Shown in pieces: positions 1 through 10,560 of a stretch of 64,000 nucleotides of DNA. The position numbers and the translations under genes are program-made. The stretch is taken from positions 496,001 through 560,000 of the forward strand of contig JARGXX010000138.1 in NCBI GenBank assembly GCA_030374765.1. Direction: 5' to 3'. Numbering within the stretch: the first letter of the stretch is position 1; the number at the start of each line of letters is the position of its first letter. The DNA is from Agarophyton chilense (Eukaryota; Rhodophyta; Florideophyceae; Gracilariales; Gracilariaceae). The notes beneath the pieces were generated by a model. The model did not search any database, had not been told where the DNA came from, and worked only from the letters and a program-made list of their open reading frames with translations.

Positions 1-2820
1 CCAAAAAAATCTTCCATCGGTATTCCGACAGTGCAGAATACTACACAGGATTAAAGGATCTGTAGAGCAGTGCCCGGCGACAGGAAGTGCCCTATGAGAC
101 GTTCGATACCCATTCTCAGGGAGAGACGAAACAGAGCAAAGATCCCTCGTCACACCACAGGTGTGGGTGTAACAACACTGTACAATCAGATAAACCTATA
201 AGGTTGAAAAAACAGGCCAGCAAGGTCTCCAAAGATGGGAGCTGTGTATCAGTACGGAGGTTTACAACGAGTGAACCGTTGTCAGTAGATCCAGTGAACG
301 GAAGGGAAGAAGAGGAAAGATCGAAAAGAAAACAGGCGGGTACGTCTTGTTAACGAGCGAAAATATTTAAAGAAAGAAATACCCAATACTGGGGTCGAGG
401 TTGTACTTGGTCGGTAAAAGAAATATAATAAAGAACAAACATAAAAACATAAAACCCAATAATTGATATGCACGGTGTTTATCTCCCGAATGGGATTGTT
501 TGTATAACAAAGCCGTACTCACAAAAGCTTCTCCAAGGAAATAAAGCTGTCGCGAAAACGAAGAAATTCAGTTCCGAACACGAATTGACTTAAAAAAGTG
601 AGAGGAAAGCGTGAGCATACCTCAACGAAATATTTTACAACAGAGTGGCGGTGTGTAAATACCTATAAATATCTAGATTCCCACACGTATAATGTGCCAC
701 TTTTGGCACAGTTAGCATACTCAAATGTGTACTACATTACAAAATTATGTTCCAGAATTAGAAGGCCACCATTTTAGTTTCTACAATCCTGACGGATTTG
801 CCTCACATGAGGCCAGTTCTATTTTCCAAAAATTTAATAAGAATCGCCGGTTTCTATAATGCAGCGGCTTATTTTGTTTTCTTAGCGAAAAATAATTTTC
901 TAAACCTGTTTTTTTAGCTCTACATTACATTTCGTTAGACAGTTGTCTTCAGAAATAGCAGCTCATTGATTTCACGACCTCTCGTGGACTGATAAACACA
1001 GGGTTCAAAACTCGCTGGGTTCAGTGTAACTCGAAAACGTTTACGGGAGCTCGACTAATTCTGAAATTTATTATGGCTTTTTAACCCATATGCGTTTCCT
1101 TGAAAAGAACAAAGAATAAAAAGACACCTTCGAAAGGGAGTATTTCGTCAGAAATCTCAATAAATTTAGCATGTTGAATAACGCCGGTTGAATAAGTACA
1201 GGGCTTAAGATAATTTGATTTTGAATTAAACAAATCGCCTGCAAAACCCCTTAAAACCGCATATTGACAAAGGGCCATAAATTTTGTAGACTTAATGGTG
1301 CTCAAAATATGATGAATGTTCCTTACATAATTTTTAAAACAACCACGTTGGGTTGCACTGTTCCATATAAAAAATATATTTAATTGGTTTTTTGACTTTT
1401 GAGCAAACAAATTTTGATTTGTTAGTGGTTTTGCACACTTTGCATCGTCCATTATATGTCTGAGACGTCATAAACCCATCAAATTTCATTTGTTTACGAT
1501 TGTTCTTTATGAAGGAAATGCCGATACCAGCCATATATGGGTTTCCTATTTGATTTTTCTCTCTACATGTTGTTTTCAAAGTTCGAATATCATTTCAGTT
1601 GTTATCTATTAGTCCGTCCGCGAGATTTCAAGAGAAATTATGCAGTGTAAGATTCAATTTGTTTCCTGCAAAATTCTAATTTCATTATCGTATCTCAAAT
1701 TCCTTTAAACATTGCTCTATTTTTAAACAAAAGTCAACATTTTTCGTACCTTATATTCCAGAGAAGATTACACGAACGTTTCCTTCCTGGTATGCTTTTT
1801 TCGCCTCTTTCGCAGTCTTATTGCCAATAGAACGCTTCCTGATTCCTTGAATTTGGCTATGTAATATCAGTTTCTCTTCTGGTACTTCCAAAATTGCCGT
1901 TATGGCAGCTAGAAAATTGTTTGCGTCTGGATATGGAAACTTTTTCCCGATTTTGTAATTGGCATTACTAATAATATCGTACAAGTGTGACGTTATGCTA
2001 CTTTCATCAATTTAGATTGCTATAGCACAACACGTGAAGTCTACCGATCTCTGACAGCTGGAAAATTTTATGACAGAAACACTTTTGTATGCGACATGAT
2101 ATTTTAAACATTCGCATTTAATCTTCGGTCTTTTCCTTCAAGCAAACTTCAGCCGACCTTCTATTCTACAGTTTCTTGTCAATCAAACCTCTATTAGGGA
2201 CTTTTATGCCAGCGTCGTTTGGTTTCTGCATATCCGTGATGCAATGGCCGTGAATTCGTTTAGCAAGCTTTTCAATTTTCATACCGCTTCCTGTGATGGA
2301 CATTGTACAGGCTATGAAAGATGATTTTAGGAGGCCTACGTTTTTTGCATTGTTCTTTCTGAATCCTTTTTCTGTCTGCTTATGTTCTTAATGTTTGACA
2401 GTAGCCTTGGTGTCACTTTATTTAGCTCAAAGCGCATCGAACAAGCTCTAATCTAGCTTTTATCACAAAATGTTGTTTTGGCGCTCAATTGGGGAGACAG
2501 ATGCTTTGCAATGGACTGCTTCGGTCGTTGGCGCTATTTTCAGGTCACTCTGTGCGCCGCCTAAATGTTACGCTGAAGCCCAAACAGCCAGATTTTAGTC
2601 GTTTAATTTTCCTATACCAAGATTTAGGATCGGTATTTTGGGATTTGGGGAATGCGGTGGGGGGCATGGAAATCTAAACGCAGGGATCAAATTTTACTCC
2701 AAATTTTAGGCGCTGCGGTAGGGATGCTCTAAGGGAGCTCAGGGAGATTTCTGCGCGAGCTGCGCGCCCATATCGGTAATGCCTGCCTATCAAAATTGAC
2801 AAAGCCTTCGAGAGTATCCA
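1..2820. other. AT-rich stretch without a recognisable gene
   Basis: I find no conserved domain in about 2.8 kb. The short frames here (for example 87-353 plus and 1081-1452 minus) are low-complexity or unrecognised. A 7-bp-stem hairpin (TGTGCCA/TGGCACA) lies near 691-708. The stretch may contain old degraded repeats that cannot be identified by eye. Confidence 0.5.
1751..1996 (-). other. Unrecognised open frame without ATG
   Basis: The minus strand is open for roughly 80 codons ending at 1751. It reads like ordinary soluble protein (for example the runs FLAAITAILEVPEEK and NKTAKEAKKAYQEG) and is not low-complexity. It has no ATG; the frame begins after a stop and the first start-like codon is TTG. 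It could be an internal exon or the remnant of a broken gene. I do not recognise a family and assign no function. Confidence 0.2.
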
Positions 2821-3783
2821 ATGGCTGTGTTCCCAATCACAAGAGAGGAAAAAACACATTCATCGTTCCTTGAAATATTGAAGTCAAAACATTACCGTTG
2901 GTCAATCCTCACTTGCATGCCGCATCTCCATCTTCACTTGCGCATTTACAATTGTCCTTCTGTTCAACTAAACGTGATGGTGCTACGGGAGCATGTGATA
3001 GTGGCAGGAAATCCAGGCGTCGGCAAGTCTTTCATCCTAAACTGTATTCTTGGCTCACCTGTTTTTAAGTCGGGCGTTGCTTTCGGCAGCGGACTCACAA
3101 CTGCTCTCAACTCGAAAACAATCGATGGCGTTCGGTATTCGGACACCCCGGGGCTCAATGATGTCAAAATTAGCCGTAAAGCAGCGCGCGAAATCTCGAA
3201 AGCGTTTAGAAAAGGAGGCAGGATTAAGCTCTTTTTCGTTACCACTCTTGAAGCTGGCCGTTTAAGACTCGACGATGTTACCACTATGAAAGTGATTTTG
3301 GACGCTATTCGAGATGCTAAAGTGGACCCAAACAAGAAGTTCTCCGTCATCTTTAACAAATGCGAACCGGAAGAGCTGGAGTGTATCAAGAATATCAAAA
3401 CCAGAGCAAAAATCGAAGTGGCGTTAATGGAATCAGTGCCTGCGGGACGCATTTGCTACATGCCCTATTTGGAGGATGTCGCAGGTAAGCAAAGTATGCT
3501 CGTCAAGAAGAATAAATCAGTGTTCAAGAAACTTGTGGAAGAAGCGCCTGTGATCGAACTGAAAAACAAATCCGAATTCTACGTAAAGTCAAAACATTTT
3601 GAAGATGAACTTGAACGCATAAGCCACAAAGTTCGACATTTAGAAGCAAAAATTGATTATGTGCTCTCTCAAATGCCGAAGAAACCAAAGGGAGGAGTGG
3701 GTAGATTTCTTAAAACACTCGGAAGCAAAATCTGCACTCTCGTAGATGATGTGTTCAACACGCCCATGGAGCTGCTCAAGTGA
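2821..3783 (+). CDS. Small P-loop GTPase-like protein (G-domain, AIG1/TRAFAC-like)
   Basis: The 320-residue frame carries a complete G1 P-loop GNPGVGKS (residues 63-70), conserved Thr residues around 93-94 (switch I region), a G3 motif DTPG (108-111) and a G4-like NKCE (179-182; the usual form is NKxD). The order and spacing are those of TRAFAC-class GTPases, and the text around the P-loop and the LEAGR segment resembles the stand-alone G-domain proteins common in oomycetes and algae. Residues 255-285 look like a short coiled coil; a Lys-rich C-terminal tail follows. There is no signal peptide, so a cytosolic or membrane-peripheral role is likely. The ATG at 2821 opens the frame, but residues 1-52 resemble nothing, and the ATG at 2977 (residue 53, just before the first strand) may be the true start. 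No TATA box is evident. GTP binding is well supported; the biological role is unknown. Confidence 0.75.
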   Translation: MAVFPITREEKTHSSFLEILKSKHYRWSILTCMPHLHLHLRIYNCPSVQLNVMVLREHVIVAGNPGVGKSFILNCILGSPVFKSGVAFGSGLTTALNSKTIDGVRYSDTPGLNDVKISRKAAREISKAFRKGGRIKLFFVTTLEAGRLRLDDVTTMKVILDAIRDAKVDPNKKFSVIFNKCEPEELECIKNIKTRAKIEVALMESVPAGRICYMPYLEDVAGKQSMLVKKNKSVFKKLVEEAPVIELKNKSEFYVKSKHFEDELERISHKVRHLEAKIDYVLSQMPKKPKGGVGRFLKTLGSKICTLVDDVFNTPMELLK

Positions 3784-6590
3784 ACGGTATAGCAATCTTT
3801 TTGCAGGCATGCGGAGCACCGCTGATGAGTGGGGCGAACAAGCGTGAATCAACGCAATGGCTGTGGTATGTGAAAGCAATAATTCAAATTTGAACTGCAT
3901 CGTTTGTGTTTTCAAGTTGGAAAGGGCGGGAGGTTTTTCTTGGTGTACAAAAGAGAAGAAAATAAATCAAAAAGTTTGCATCTACTCACACAAGCATCGA
4001 CGTGTTTTGTAGGCTCCTTGGCACACAAAGTTGCACATTCCCGCATCTTCCCGCTAATCCAGTAAGAAATGTTCCAGTGTCGAGCAGACGAGCAAATGTC
4101 CGAAGCGTACAAAGGTGCGACAGGGTGCTTGTGCTGTATGAAGGTTCATTTCGTGCCACAGAGGTTTGTGAGCCTAAGATAGACACCGAGGAAATTTTGA
4201 GCGTGTCTCTATTGTTACCAACGGCTCACAATTATGGTACAGTAGTCGTTTTTGGATATTTAAGCCAGTGCGTGATGTCACCTGTAACAGTGCGGGACAA
4301 AAACTACTAGAGAAGAAGACTAGTTAGGTGAGTGTTGTTTGAATTTGAATTCGAAATGTATATATAGTGGCCCCACAGGTGGGTGGCATTTGTTTCCTTT
4401 CCACACTCTTGAATGATCTTCACACGTGGGGATAATTGCGCCCAACGTTTGCGATCTGTCCTGCACGTAAGCTAACACCCGTAACTTACAAATCGGTGAT
4501 TTTTTCTGATGTTTTTTCTGGTTTTTTCATGTGTCGTTTCATAGCTGGTTTGATCCTGTTCAGCTTTCGGTCCCTTGCTCAACTTCGTTCTTCACAAAGC
4601 CGCCCGAAGCACTTCTCTTCATCCTATGCGAAGCAGAAGTAATACATCATTTGACGCAAGGGAGATATAATCAATCGTCCGTGACTCCACAACTTGAAGA
4701 CTTTGCTCCTCACACTCCTTTAGACCTTCTCTTTCCTGATTTAAGTCTCAAAGACGAGACGTGTATCGCTACAATTCAAGATGAAAATTGTTCTTATCAT
4801 GTCATCCAATCATTACCAAGATAGTACTGATGGCCATAAGTATCCTTGATCTGGTGGAGTCCGTATACAATCCCACCAGCATCTCTTTGCGTCGCTTCAT
4901 AGTTCTATACAAAATGACCACAATAGTTCTGAAACCAAATCACGCATTTATTCGCAGACATGGGCACGCTACAATCACACTGTCAGACCCCCTGGGTTAA
5001 TTTTTTTCATTAAAGAAGCTGTCTTCGAAAAGTTTGAATGAAAAACGACTTTTGAAGAGCTTTAAGTCCGAAAAATACTTTCCGACATGGCTTCTTCGAA
5101 GGTTGTTTACGTTGTGGTTGGTAATATATTCGTCTGTGCAGTCGACGCACTACAGGAGGATTTAGGTTTCAAATCGTGAGTAAAAAACCCCAAGTGCGTT
5201 TTTGAGAGAAGAGGCAACCGTAGCGTCTGTCCGCTGCTATACAGACAACAAACAATACGCAGTGGACAAAATTGGAATCTGGGACCTAGATCAGGCGTAC
5301 GTTCCTTCTCTATATACTGAAGCGTTACTCGGCCTTAGGTTAAAAAAACAATCGTGCCTCCGTAAGATGGCTATCAAGATTCCTAATTCGACATGACCTG
5401 AAGTTCTCAAGCGTGCGCTTTGATCAGGGGCGTATTGAAGTCACACTGAAAAAGATTGCGCGATACTTGGCGGTGGTCGAAAGTGTCATCGACCTTTACC
5501 ACATCTTGGATCCAAGACGCATATTTAACCTGGATTAGTGGGGTATGTCACTCAGCAAAATGTTTGGACGGAACCTGCGGAAGAATGTCTGAAGTAAGGA
5601 ATCTGTTTTGATCCAGAAGAATGTTAAAGTGAGGGGGTCGAATGAGCTCGTGACACTCATGTTTGGGATACCGGGTGTCGATTACGTGATCTATCGTGAT
5701 TAGTTTGCTCAATTCGTTGAGAAAACTGAGAGCCTGTACGCAGGAGAAAAACGTCTTCTTCGTGTTCTTGATGGTTATTTGGAAGTCGTGCAGTTTTAAG
5801 ACGGTCAACTTGTTGACGAAAATGCGCATGAATGTCGTCGCTCTTCCATTTCGGCGCAGTCACATATTTCAACATTTAGACATCGGAGTATTTCGATCGA
5901 ATAAATCTTTCATGAAACGTGAGATACAGCGTATGGCCAAGGATCGGTAAAAGAAAGTAGCATACTAGCGTTGAGTTTGTTGTCTTGCATGAAGGGGATT
6001 GATCTGAGTAGTACGTCAAATCTGGCGTAATTGGAGACGGTAATGTTATTCGCAAATACTGAAGTCGATCGTGGGGATGGCTAGGTAGCTAGAGAGTTGC
6101 TTTGCAGCGCTGAAAAGGGAAGACGAAAAGTTGTCGTTTGCAATAAAGATGAGAAAAAAAGGGTTAACTTTGGGAGCCAATTCCGACCGTTTTTGATGTA
6201 GGCGTGTATTCATTCACGTTTACGCTGACTTTCTGAAAAAATCATTCTTTGCGACGATGGCCACACGTTTTTGCCAGCGCAGACAGGACTGCAAACGTGG
6301 GGCTGTTCATGGCCCCTTCTTGCTCTGGATAGTGTTTTGTCCTCAACGGGAGAAAAAGACGGCGTGTAGTACTGTAGAAACGAATGAAACACGAAAGACA
6401 CTACCCTTGGGTACCGTTGATACCAGATATTCCCATCATACCGAATGGGAGATATGCTAAATTATGTTCAAGTCTTGTTTGAGAATGACATCACACGAAA
6501 TTCTATTGGTACTTTTTTCTGTTACACCAGAACATCTAGATCCTTTGGGACAAGATTCAAATCACATTTCCGACGCTAGCCCGCCTACTG
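3784..6590. other. Long intergenic region, no confident gene
   Basis: About 2.8 kb without a recognisable product. A TATATATAG motif lies at 4359-4367, and an open frame at 4531-4824 downstream of it lacks an ATG, so a small split gene cannot be excluded. The 5548-5875 segment is listed separately as a possible retrotransposon scrap. Confidence 0.4.
5548..5875 (-). mobile_element. Possible decayed Ty3 reverse-transcriptase fragment
   Basis: The minus-strand frame has a Lys-rich KNTKKTFF segment followed by LSFLNELSKL. It is weakly reminiscent of the KKC.FF / YLGH region of gypsy reverse transcriptase, and adjacent frames continue the resemblance only loosely. No catalytic motif is visible. 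This is a guess from pattern alone. Confidence 0.2.
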
Positions 6591-6596
6591 TCAGAG

Positions 6597-6602
6597 TATA
6601 AG
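6597..6602 (+). promoter_or_regulatory. TATA box of the dehalogenase-like gene
   Basis: TATAAG lies on the coding strand with 72 nt between it and the ATG at 6675. Transcription start about 25-30 nt downstream would give a 5' leader of roughly 45 nt. The same spacing recurs at the two vWA genes (71 and 73 nt). Confidence 0.6.
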
Positions 6603-6674
6603 AAAAACCACTTCCCCACAACCATCTCTCGACTCCGATCCGTTAGCGTAAAACCTCCCATCCACATTTCTGCC

Positions 6675-7652
6675 ATGGTTCCCATCCATCATCGTTTCGT
6701 AGTCTGTCTTACCGCTTTCCTTATCGTTTTCGTTTGCTTGAAACATTCTGCTAGCGCCACAAATGATCCACCTACCCGTTTCGTGACGAAAAAGTTCAAG
6801 ACCATAGCTGGAAAGAGAATGGCCTACGTCGAGGTTGGAAACGGCGATCCGATCGTGTTTTTGCACGGTAATCCGACCTCATCTTACCTGTGGAGAAATA
6901 TCATGCCACACTTGGAAGGAAAGGGCCGGCTGATTGCTCCAGATCTCATTGGCATGGGTGACTCAGATAAGCTAGATTTCAGCGGACCTGACCGTTATAC
7001 CGTTGTGGAGCACTCAAACTACCTCTACCAGCTACTGGAAGCGCTTGATGTCAAGCAGAACATCACTTTTGTCATCCATGATTGGGGATCTACCCTCGGA
7101 TTCTGGTGGGCGTACTACAATCGTGGCAACCCAGATGCAGTGAAGGCAATTGCATTCTTTGAAAGTTTGGTGACTCCATACCGAACGGATACTTTTTCGC
7201 CTCAGCTTTTGGATCTCTTCACCCAGCTTCGGTCTCCTGCTGGAGATGAGCTAGTTTTAAATCAGAATTTATTCATTGAGGAACTTTTACCAAGTGCCAT
7301 CATACGTCGGCTCTCTGCAAGCGAGCTGGATGAGTATCGTCGTCCGTTTCTAAATGCTGGAGAAGATCGGCGACCAACCCTTACGTTTCCGAGACAGATA
7401 CCCATAGATGGGGTCCCAGTTGATGTGAATAACATAATTGAAACCTACTCTCGATGGTTGACGACGTCTAACATCCCCAAACTTTTCATTAAGGGTGATC
7501 CGGGGCTTGTAATCACCAATGGTTCAGAGGCTCTGGAGGTTGTCCATTCCTTTCCTGAGCTCACCGAAGTTTCCGTAGAAGGGATTCACTACCTTCAAGA
7601 AGATTCCCCGGATGAGATTGGCATGGCTATTGCGGAGTGGTTGCCTGCATAA
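6675..7652 (+). CDS. Secreted haloalkane dehalogenase-like alpha/beta hydrolase (HLD-II / Renilla-luciferase type)
   Basis: This 325-residue protein has an N-terminal hydrophobic signal (about residues 8-28, ending near ASA) and then a full alpha/beta-hydrolase fold of the haloalkane dehalogenase II family. The complete catalytic pentad is visible: oxyanion/halide Asn66 in HGNPT, nucleophile Asp136 and halide-binding Trp137 in HDWGS, catalytic acid Glu163 in AFFES, and base His305 in GIHYLQED. The family hydrolyses carbon-halogen bonds to alcohol plus halide; the relative Renilla luciferase uses the same fold on coelenterazine. The substrate cannot be told from sequence. The ATG sits in a strong context (GCCATGG) and a TATA box lies 72 nt upstream. 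Length is family length plus the signal. No stops, shifts or introns are seen. The signal predicts entry to the secretory pathway (cell wall, apoplast or vacuole), which is unusual for bacterial HLDs. It stands alone on the plus strand. Confidence 0.92.
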   Translation: MVPIHHRFVVCLTAFLIVFVCLKHSASATNDPPTRFVTKKFKTIAGKRMAYVEVGNGDPIVFLHGNPTSSYLWRNIMPHLEGKGRLIAPDLIGMGDSDKLDFSGPDRYTVVEHSNYLYQLLEALDVKQNITFVIHDWGSTLGFWWAYYNRGNPDAVKAIAFFESLVTPYRTDTFSPQLLDLFTQLRSPAGDELVLNQNLFIEELLPSAIIRRLSASELDEYRRPFLNAGEDRRPTLTFPRQIPIDGVPVDVNNIIETYSRWLTTSNIPKLFIKGDPGLVITNGSEALEVVHSFPELTEVSVEGIHYLQEDSPDEIGMAIAEWLPA

Positions 7653-8630
7653 AACAGAATTTGAAGCGTGGAGTTCTTTTATCTTTCTTCACGTCAAGAA
7701 CCATTGACATTTATTCCTTTGAAATTCACTAGTGTGTTTCAAAACGTCACATAAGCCACACTCTGGAATCGAAGTACACAAATGCATGTACTGGAAATGT
7801 TGTCTCAGAATGCACATGGCGTTTCTCCACTTTCATTTTGTATTTTGACCCAGAGTGCTGTTGTATTTCGAAGGGTTTGTATGTCTTTAAAATGTAGTCT
7901 GTTAATTTGGTTTTCTTTAAGATTCTTTCCTTTTTTCTAGTTTCTTCCTCTTAGCTTCAGTCGATTGTAACGTCAGCCTCTGTTATTTCTTTCGCGAACT
8001 CGTTTTGTTCAGGTATTAGAAAAAAAACAAAAAGTTTTGTGTTTGATGAAAGGCGACTGCTCTCTCTCTCTCTTTCTTTCTCTAAAGCTTCGTGAAGTTG
8101 AGGGGCCAAATCCATCGTATGTCGAGGGTGGTGAAGACATTCCAGTACTTAACGCCTTCTCATTTTAACTCAAAATTCCAAAGAAACAGAAAAAGCGGTT
8201 TCACCACATATGTTTACATCGCAAGGTTTTCACACCCTTTTAGGCATGAGTCAACGTTTCTCTCTCTCTCTCTTTGTGTGAGCACGTACTTCAGTTCTCG
8301 TATTGTGTTGGGCTTGATAAGGACCCCCAACAGCTTCTAGCAGTTTCTACACTGCAGCCGCCCACTACATATCTACATATCTATAGCCGTGTGAGTCAAC
8401 GTGTAAGAGGTCAGTTTTTCTGAATCATGGTCGTCCGATGAGGTTCATACCCTTCACATGTGTTCGGAGAGCACATAGAAGATGAACAACTGCGCAGAAC
8501 CGAGGCCCAGTGTGTATGAAACGCTGAGATATACCTTGATATCTCTTATGCCCTACCATCTCACTCTACAACGAAGCGCCATCTTCTTTTTCGAAGAAAA
8601 GTTTCCCGTCATTGAAACGAACTCGGTATC
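7653..8630. other. Intergenic region with pyrimidine microsatellites
   Basis: No gene is recognised between the dehalogenase stop and the protease relic. Two CT-rich simple repeats occur at about 8060-8083 and 8258-8274. A 73-codon ATG frame at 8482-8703 overlaps the protease relic in another frame and is not convincing. Confidence 0.5.
8060..8083. repeat. (CT)n-rich microsatellite
   Basis: An uninterrupted CT run grades into CTTT units. A second, shorter CT run lies at about 8258-8274. Confidence 0.8.
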
Positions 8631-8916
8631 ATGCAGGTGGGTGTATCAGGTTTTGTTGGCAATGGGTTTAATTCTTTCATTAATGCATCCTTGCAATGTT
8701 TGATTCATTCAGGCGATTTAATTCAAGGAATTACAGATCATGGTCTGCACATTCGCGGAGCAGAACATAAGACTTTCTGTGTCATTGACCAACTTTTCAA
8801 TCTACTTCATCAGTATTTTGGCTGTTGTCTCGTCGCAGATCGTCGATCGCACGCGCCGCTCGCGTTACACAGAGAATGGGCACCAAAGATGAGTTGCGCC
8901 TTCTTTACGGTTACCC

Positions 8917-8938
8917 CCGGACTGCCGTGGCAGTCCGG
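8917..8938. repeat. Perfect inverted repeat (10-bp arms) inside the USP interruption
   Basis: Arms CCGGACTGCC and GGCAGTCCGG are separated by only 2 nt, giving an almost perfect palindrome. It lies in the stretch that splits the USP relic. Confidence 0.85.
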
Positions 8939-8964
8939 TATTCTTTTATTGTAGGCACAGTACA

Positions 8965-8999
8965 ATAGTTCAAAATATTTTCTCTTCATTTTGAACTAT
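8965..8999. repeat. Perfect inverted repeat (12-bp arms) inside the USP interruption
   Basis: ATAGTTCAAAAT and its exact reverse complement are separated by 11 nt. Together with the palindrome 26 nt upstream this suggests a small inserted sequence, but no target duplication could be fixed. Confidence 0.85.
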
Positions 9000-9861
9000 A
9001 TGTACAAAAATATGCGTCCATGTTTGACGCTTCAAGCATTTGAGATCAGACGCCGGCGGTGAGTTGGATTCACTCTAATTGTCCGATCTGGTCAACATTG
9101 GCCATGATGCTCTTGAAAAGATCAACCTATCTATGTTTTCCGAAAACATGCAAAAACTATCCCCACTCTTTGTCGACGACCGAGAACAAGACGCTGATAC
9201 TTTCATACAGATGCTTTTCCAGTCTATTAATCAGATTCAATGTCACGGTTGCCCTGATCTTGTTGAAAAAGAAGATGGATACAAAAACGGAATCGGACCG
9301 ATTCTAGGTATGACTTGTTTTGGGAGTATAGAGACTCAAATTTGTTGTGATTCTTGCCCGTATTCCGCGACGAGGCCGAATCCTTTCTGTTATATTTCCA
9401 TTGATATTCGATGCACCAAACCAATAGCCGAATCATTGGCCGATCCAATGCACGAAATCTTCATCGAAGGCGAAAAGCTTTACACTCCGCAACGCTGCAT
9501 GGAGCATCCTGATTCTAAAACTAAGATGTACTTCAAGAAAACTCCGAACTTACTGATTGTGAAGCTAAACAGGTTTTTGGCGGATGGAAAAAATGGATCT
9601 TTTATTGAATACGACCAGGACCTAAAACTGAGTTCATGTAGGAATGAACCGACTACTTCGAAAAAGTATAATCTTATTGGCGTGCTCACGCGCCATGGAC
9701 CATCCATAAGATCAGGTCATTACACAGCTGATGTTAAAAGTTTGAATGGGAAATGGTATCACATCGATGATGAGAAGGTCTCGGAGATTAAGGTTAGCTC
9801 CGCGATGAGCAAAAAAGCCTTCATCCTGCTCTATGAAAAAAGAATGCCTTTATCAGAATAA

Positions 9862-10193
9862 GACTGGACGGAACGAGCTGTTTTTGAGCTACTAGGGATA
9901 CACGTCAGCCTCTGGATCGTAGTTGATTTCAAAGATCTCTATGCGACGTTATCTACTTGCCGTAACGCTACCGATCGATCGATTCGCGCCGACGTTAGCG
10001 TCATAAGGTATGGGTTTGAGACTAAGAAGATCGACCGCATGTTGTGGATACCTAGAGACTGTAACTACGCCGATCCACTGACCAAATTGGATAGCCCAGT
10101 AGCCACACCACTGGAAACAATGGTGTTCAATGGCAAGATCTCTATGGATTTGTCTAAAGCGCTGTTTCCCGGCTCGCACAAATCTACCGGTTG
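9862..10193 (+). mobile_element. Ty1/copia RNase H C-terminal fragment
   Basis: The frame is open from just after the USP stop to TGA at 10191-10193. It reads as the last part of copia RNase H: the DFKDLYATLS strand, RSIRADVSVIRY, then WIPRDCNYADPLTK, which is the family's hallmark end. Only the 3' end of pol is present. It abuts the USP relic directly, so the insertion or recombination point is near 9862. Confidence 0.75.
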
Positions 10194-10560
10194 ATGAATC
10201 TACAAAAAGGAATCGGTGTGTAAATTCCTGTGTGTAAGGTTGCCAAACTGATGCGCATCTTTTATGTTATAATATATTGTATCGATAATGAATCTTCAAT
10301 GGTACTATATACTGTATCGATAATGATCCTATGCGACCCGAATAGCCTACACGCCAGATAGATCTGTTCTGTAGTGTTTCACAGATGTTGTCATAGTTAG
10401 ATATGCCGGGTTATATGCGGTCTACAGTCTACTTAAGTCGTATGGTCTGCGAGCGCCGCAGCGAAAGGAAGGGAGCCTCATCCGAGAACTACCGCCACGT
10501 AGTAAACGTATAGTTTGTAGCACCGCCGAGTGTTGTTTGTCCTACCCCTTGCCTTACAGC
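10194..10560 (+). repeat. Candidate 3' LTR of the copia fragment, with internal 19-bp direct repeat
   Basis: The sequence directly follows the copia RNase H end, where a 3' LTR is expected. It contains a 19-nt motif (TATATTGTATCGATAATGA) at 10273-10291 repeated with one change at 10308-10326. LTR borders were not determined because no partner LTR was found. Confidence 0.35.

Larger units (their letters stand above)
8631..9861 (+). pseudogene. Ubiquitin-specific protease (USP/UCH family) relic, catalytic Cys replaced by Ser
   Basis: Two plus-strand pieces together cover a USP catalytic domain. Piece one (8631 to about 8880) begins with the Cys-box text ending NASLQCL; aligned without gaps to the family pattern, the catalytic Cys is Ser (codon TCT) and the neighbouring oxyanion Asn is Phe. 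It continues into the LLHQYF helix. Piece two (about 9079-9861, open from a TTG that follows a TAA) has the QDADTF segment, a Zn-ribbon-like pair of CxxC motifs, the NLLIVKLNRF strand, the His box (SGHYTA) and the WYHIDDEKV Asp box. So His and Asp survive and Cys does not. The two pieces are in different frames and separated by about 200 nt that contain two perfect inverted repeats. A deubiquitinase cannot be produced from this as it stands; a noncatalytic product is possible only if the middle is spliced out. Confidence 0.75.

Noticed and set aside
3964-4310. Overlapping frames on both strands of about 66-102 codons
   Set aside because: No ATG-supported start, no motif and mutual overlap on opposite strands; treated as chance.
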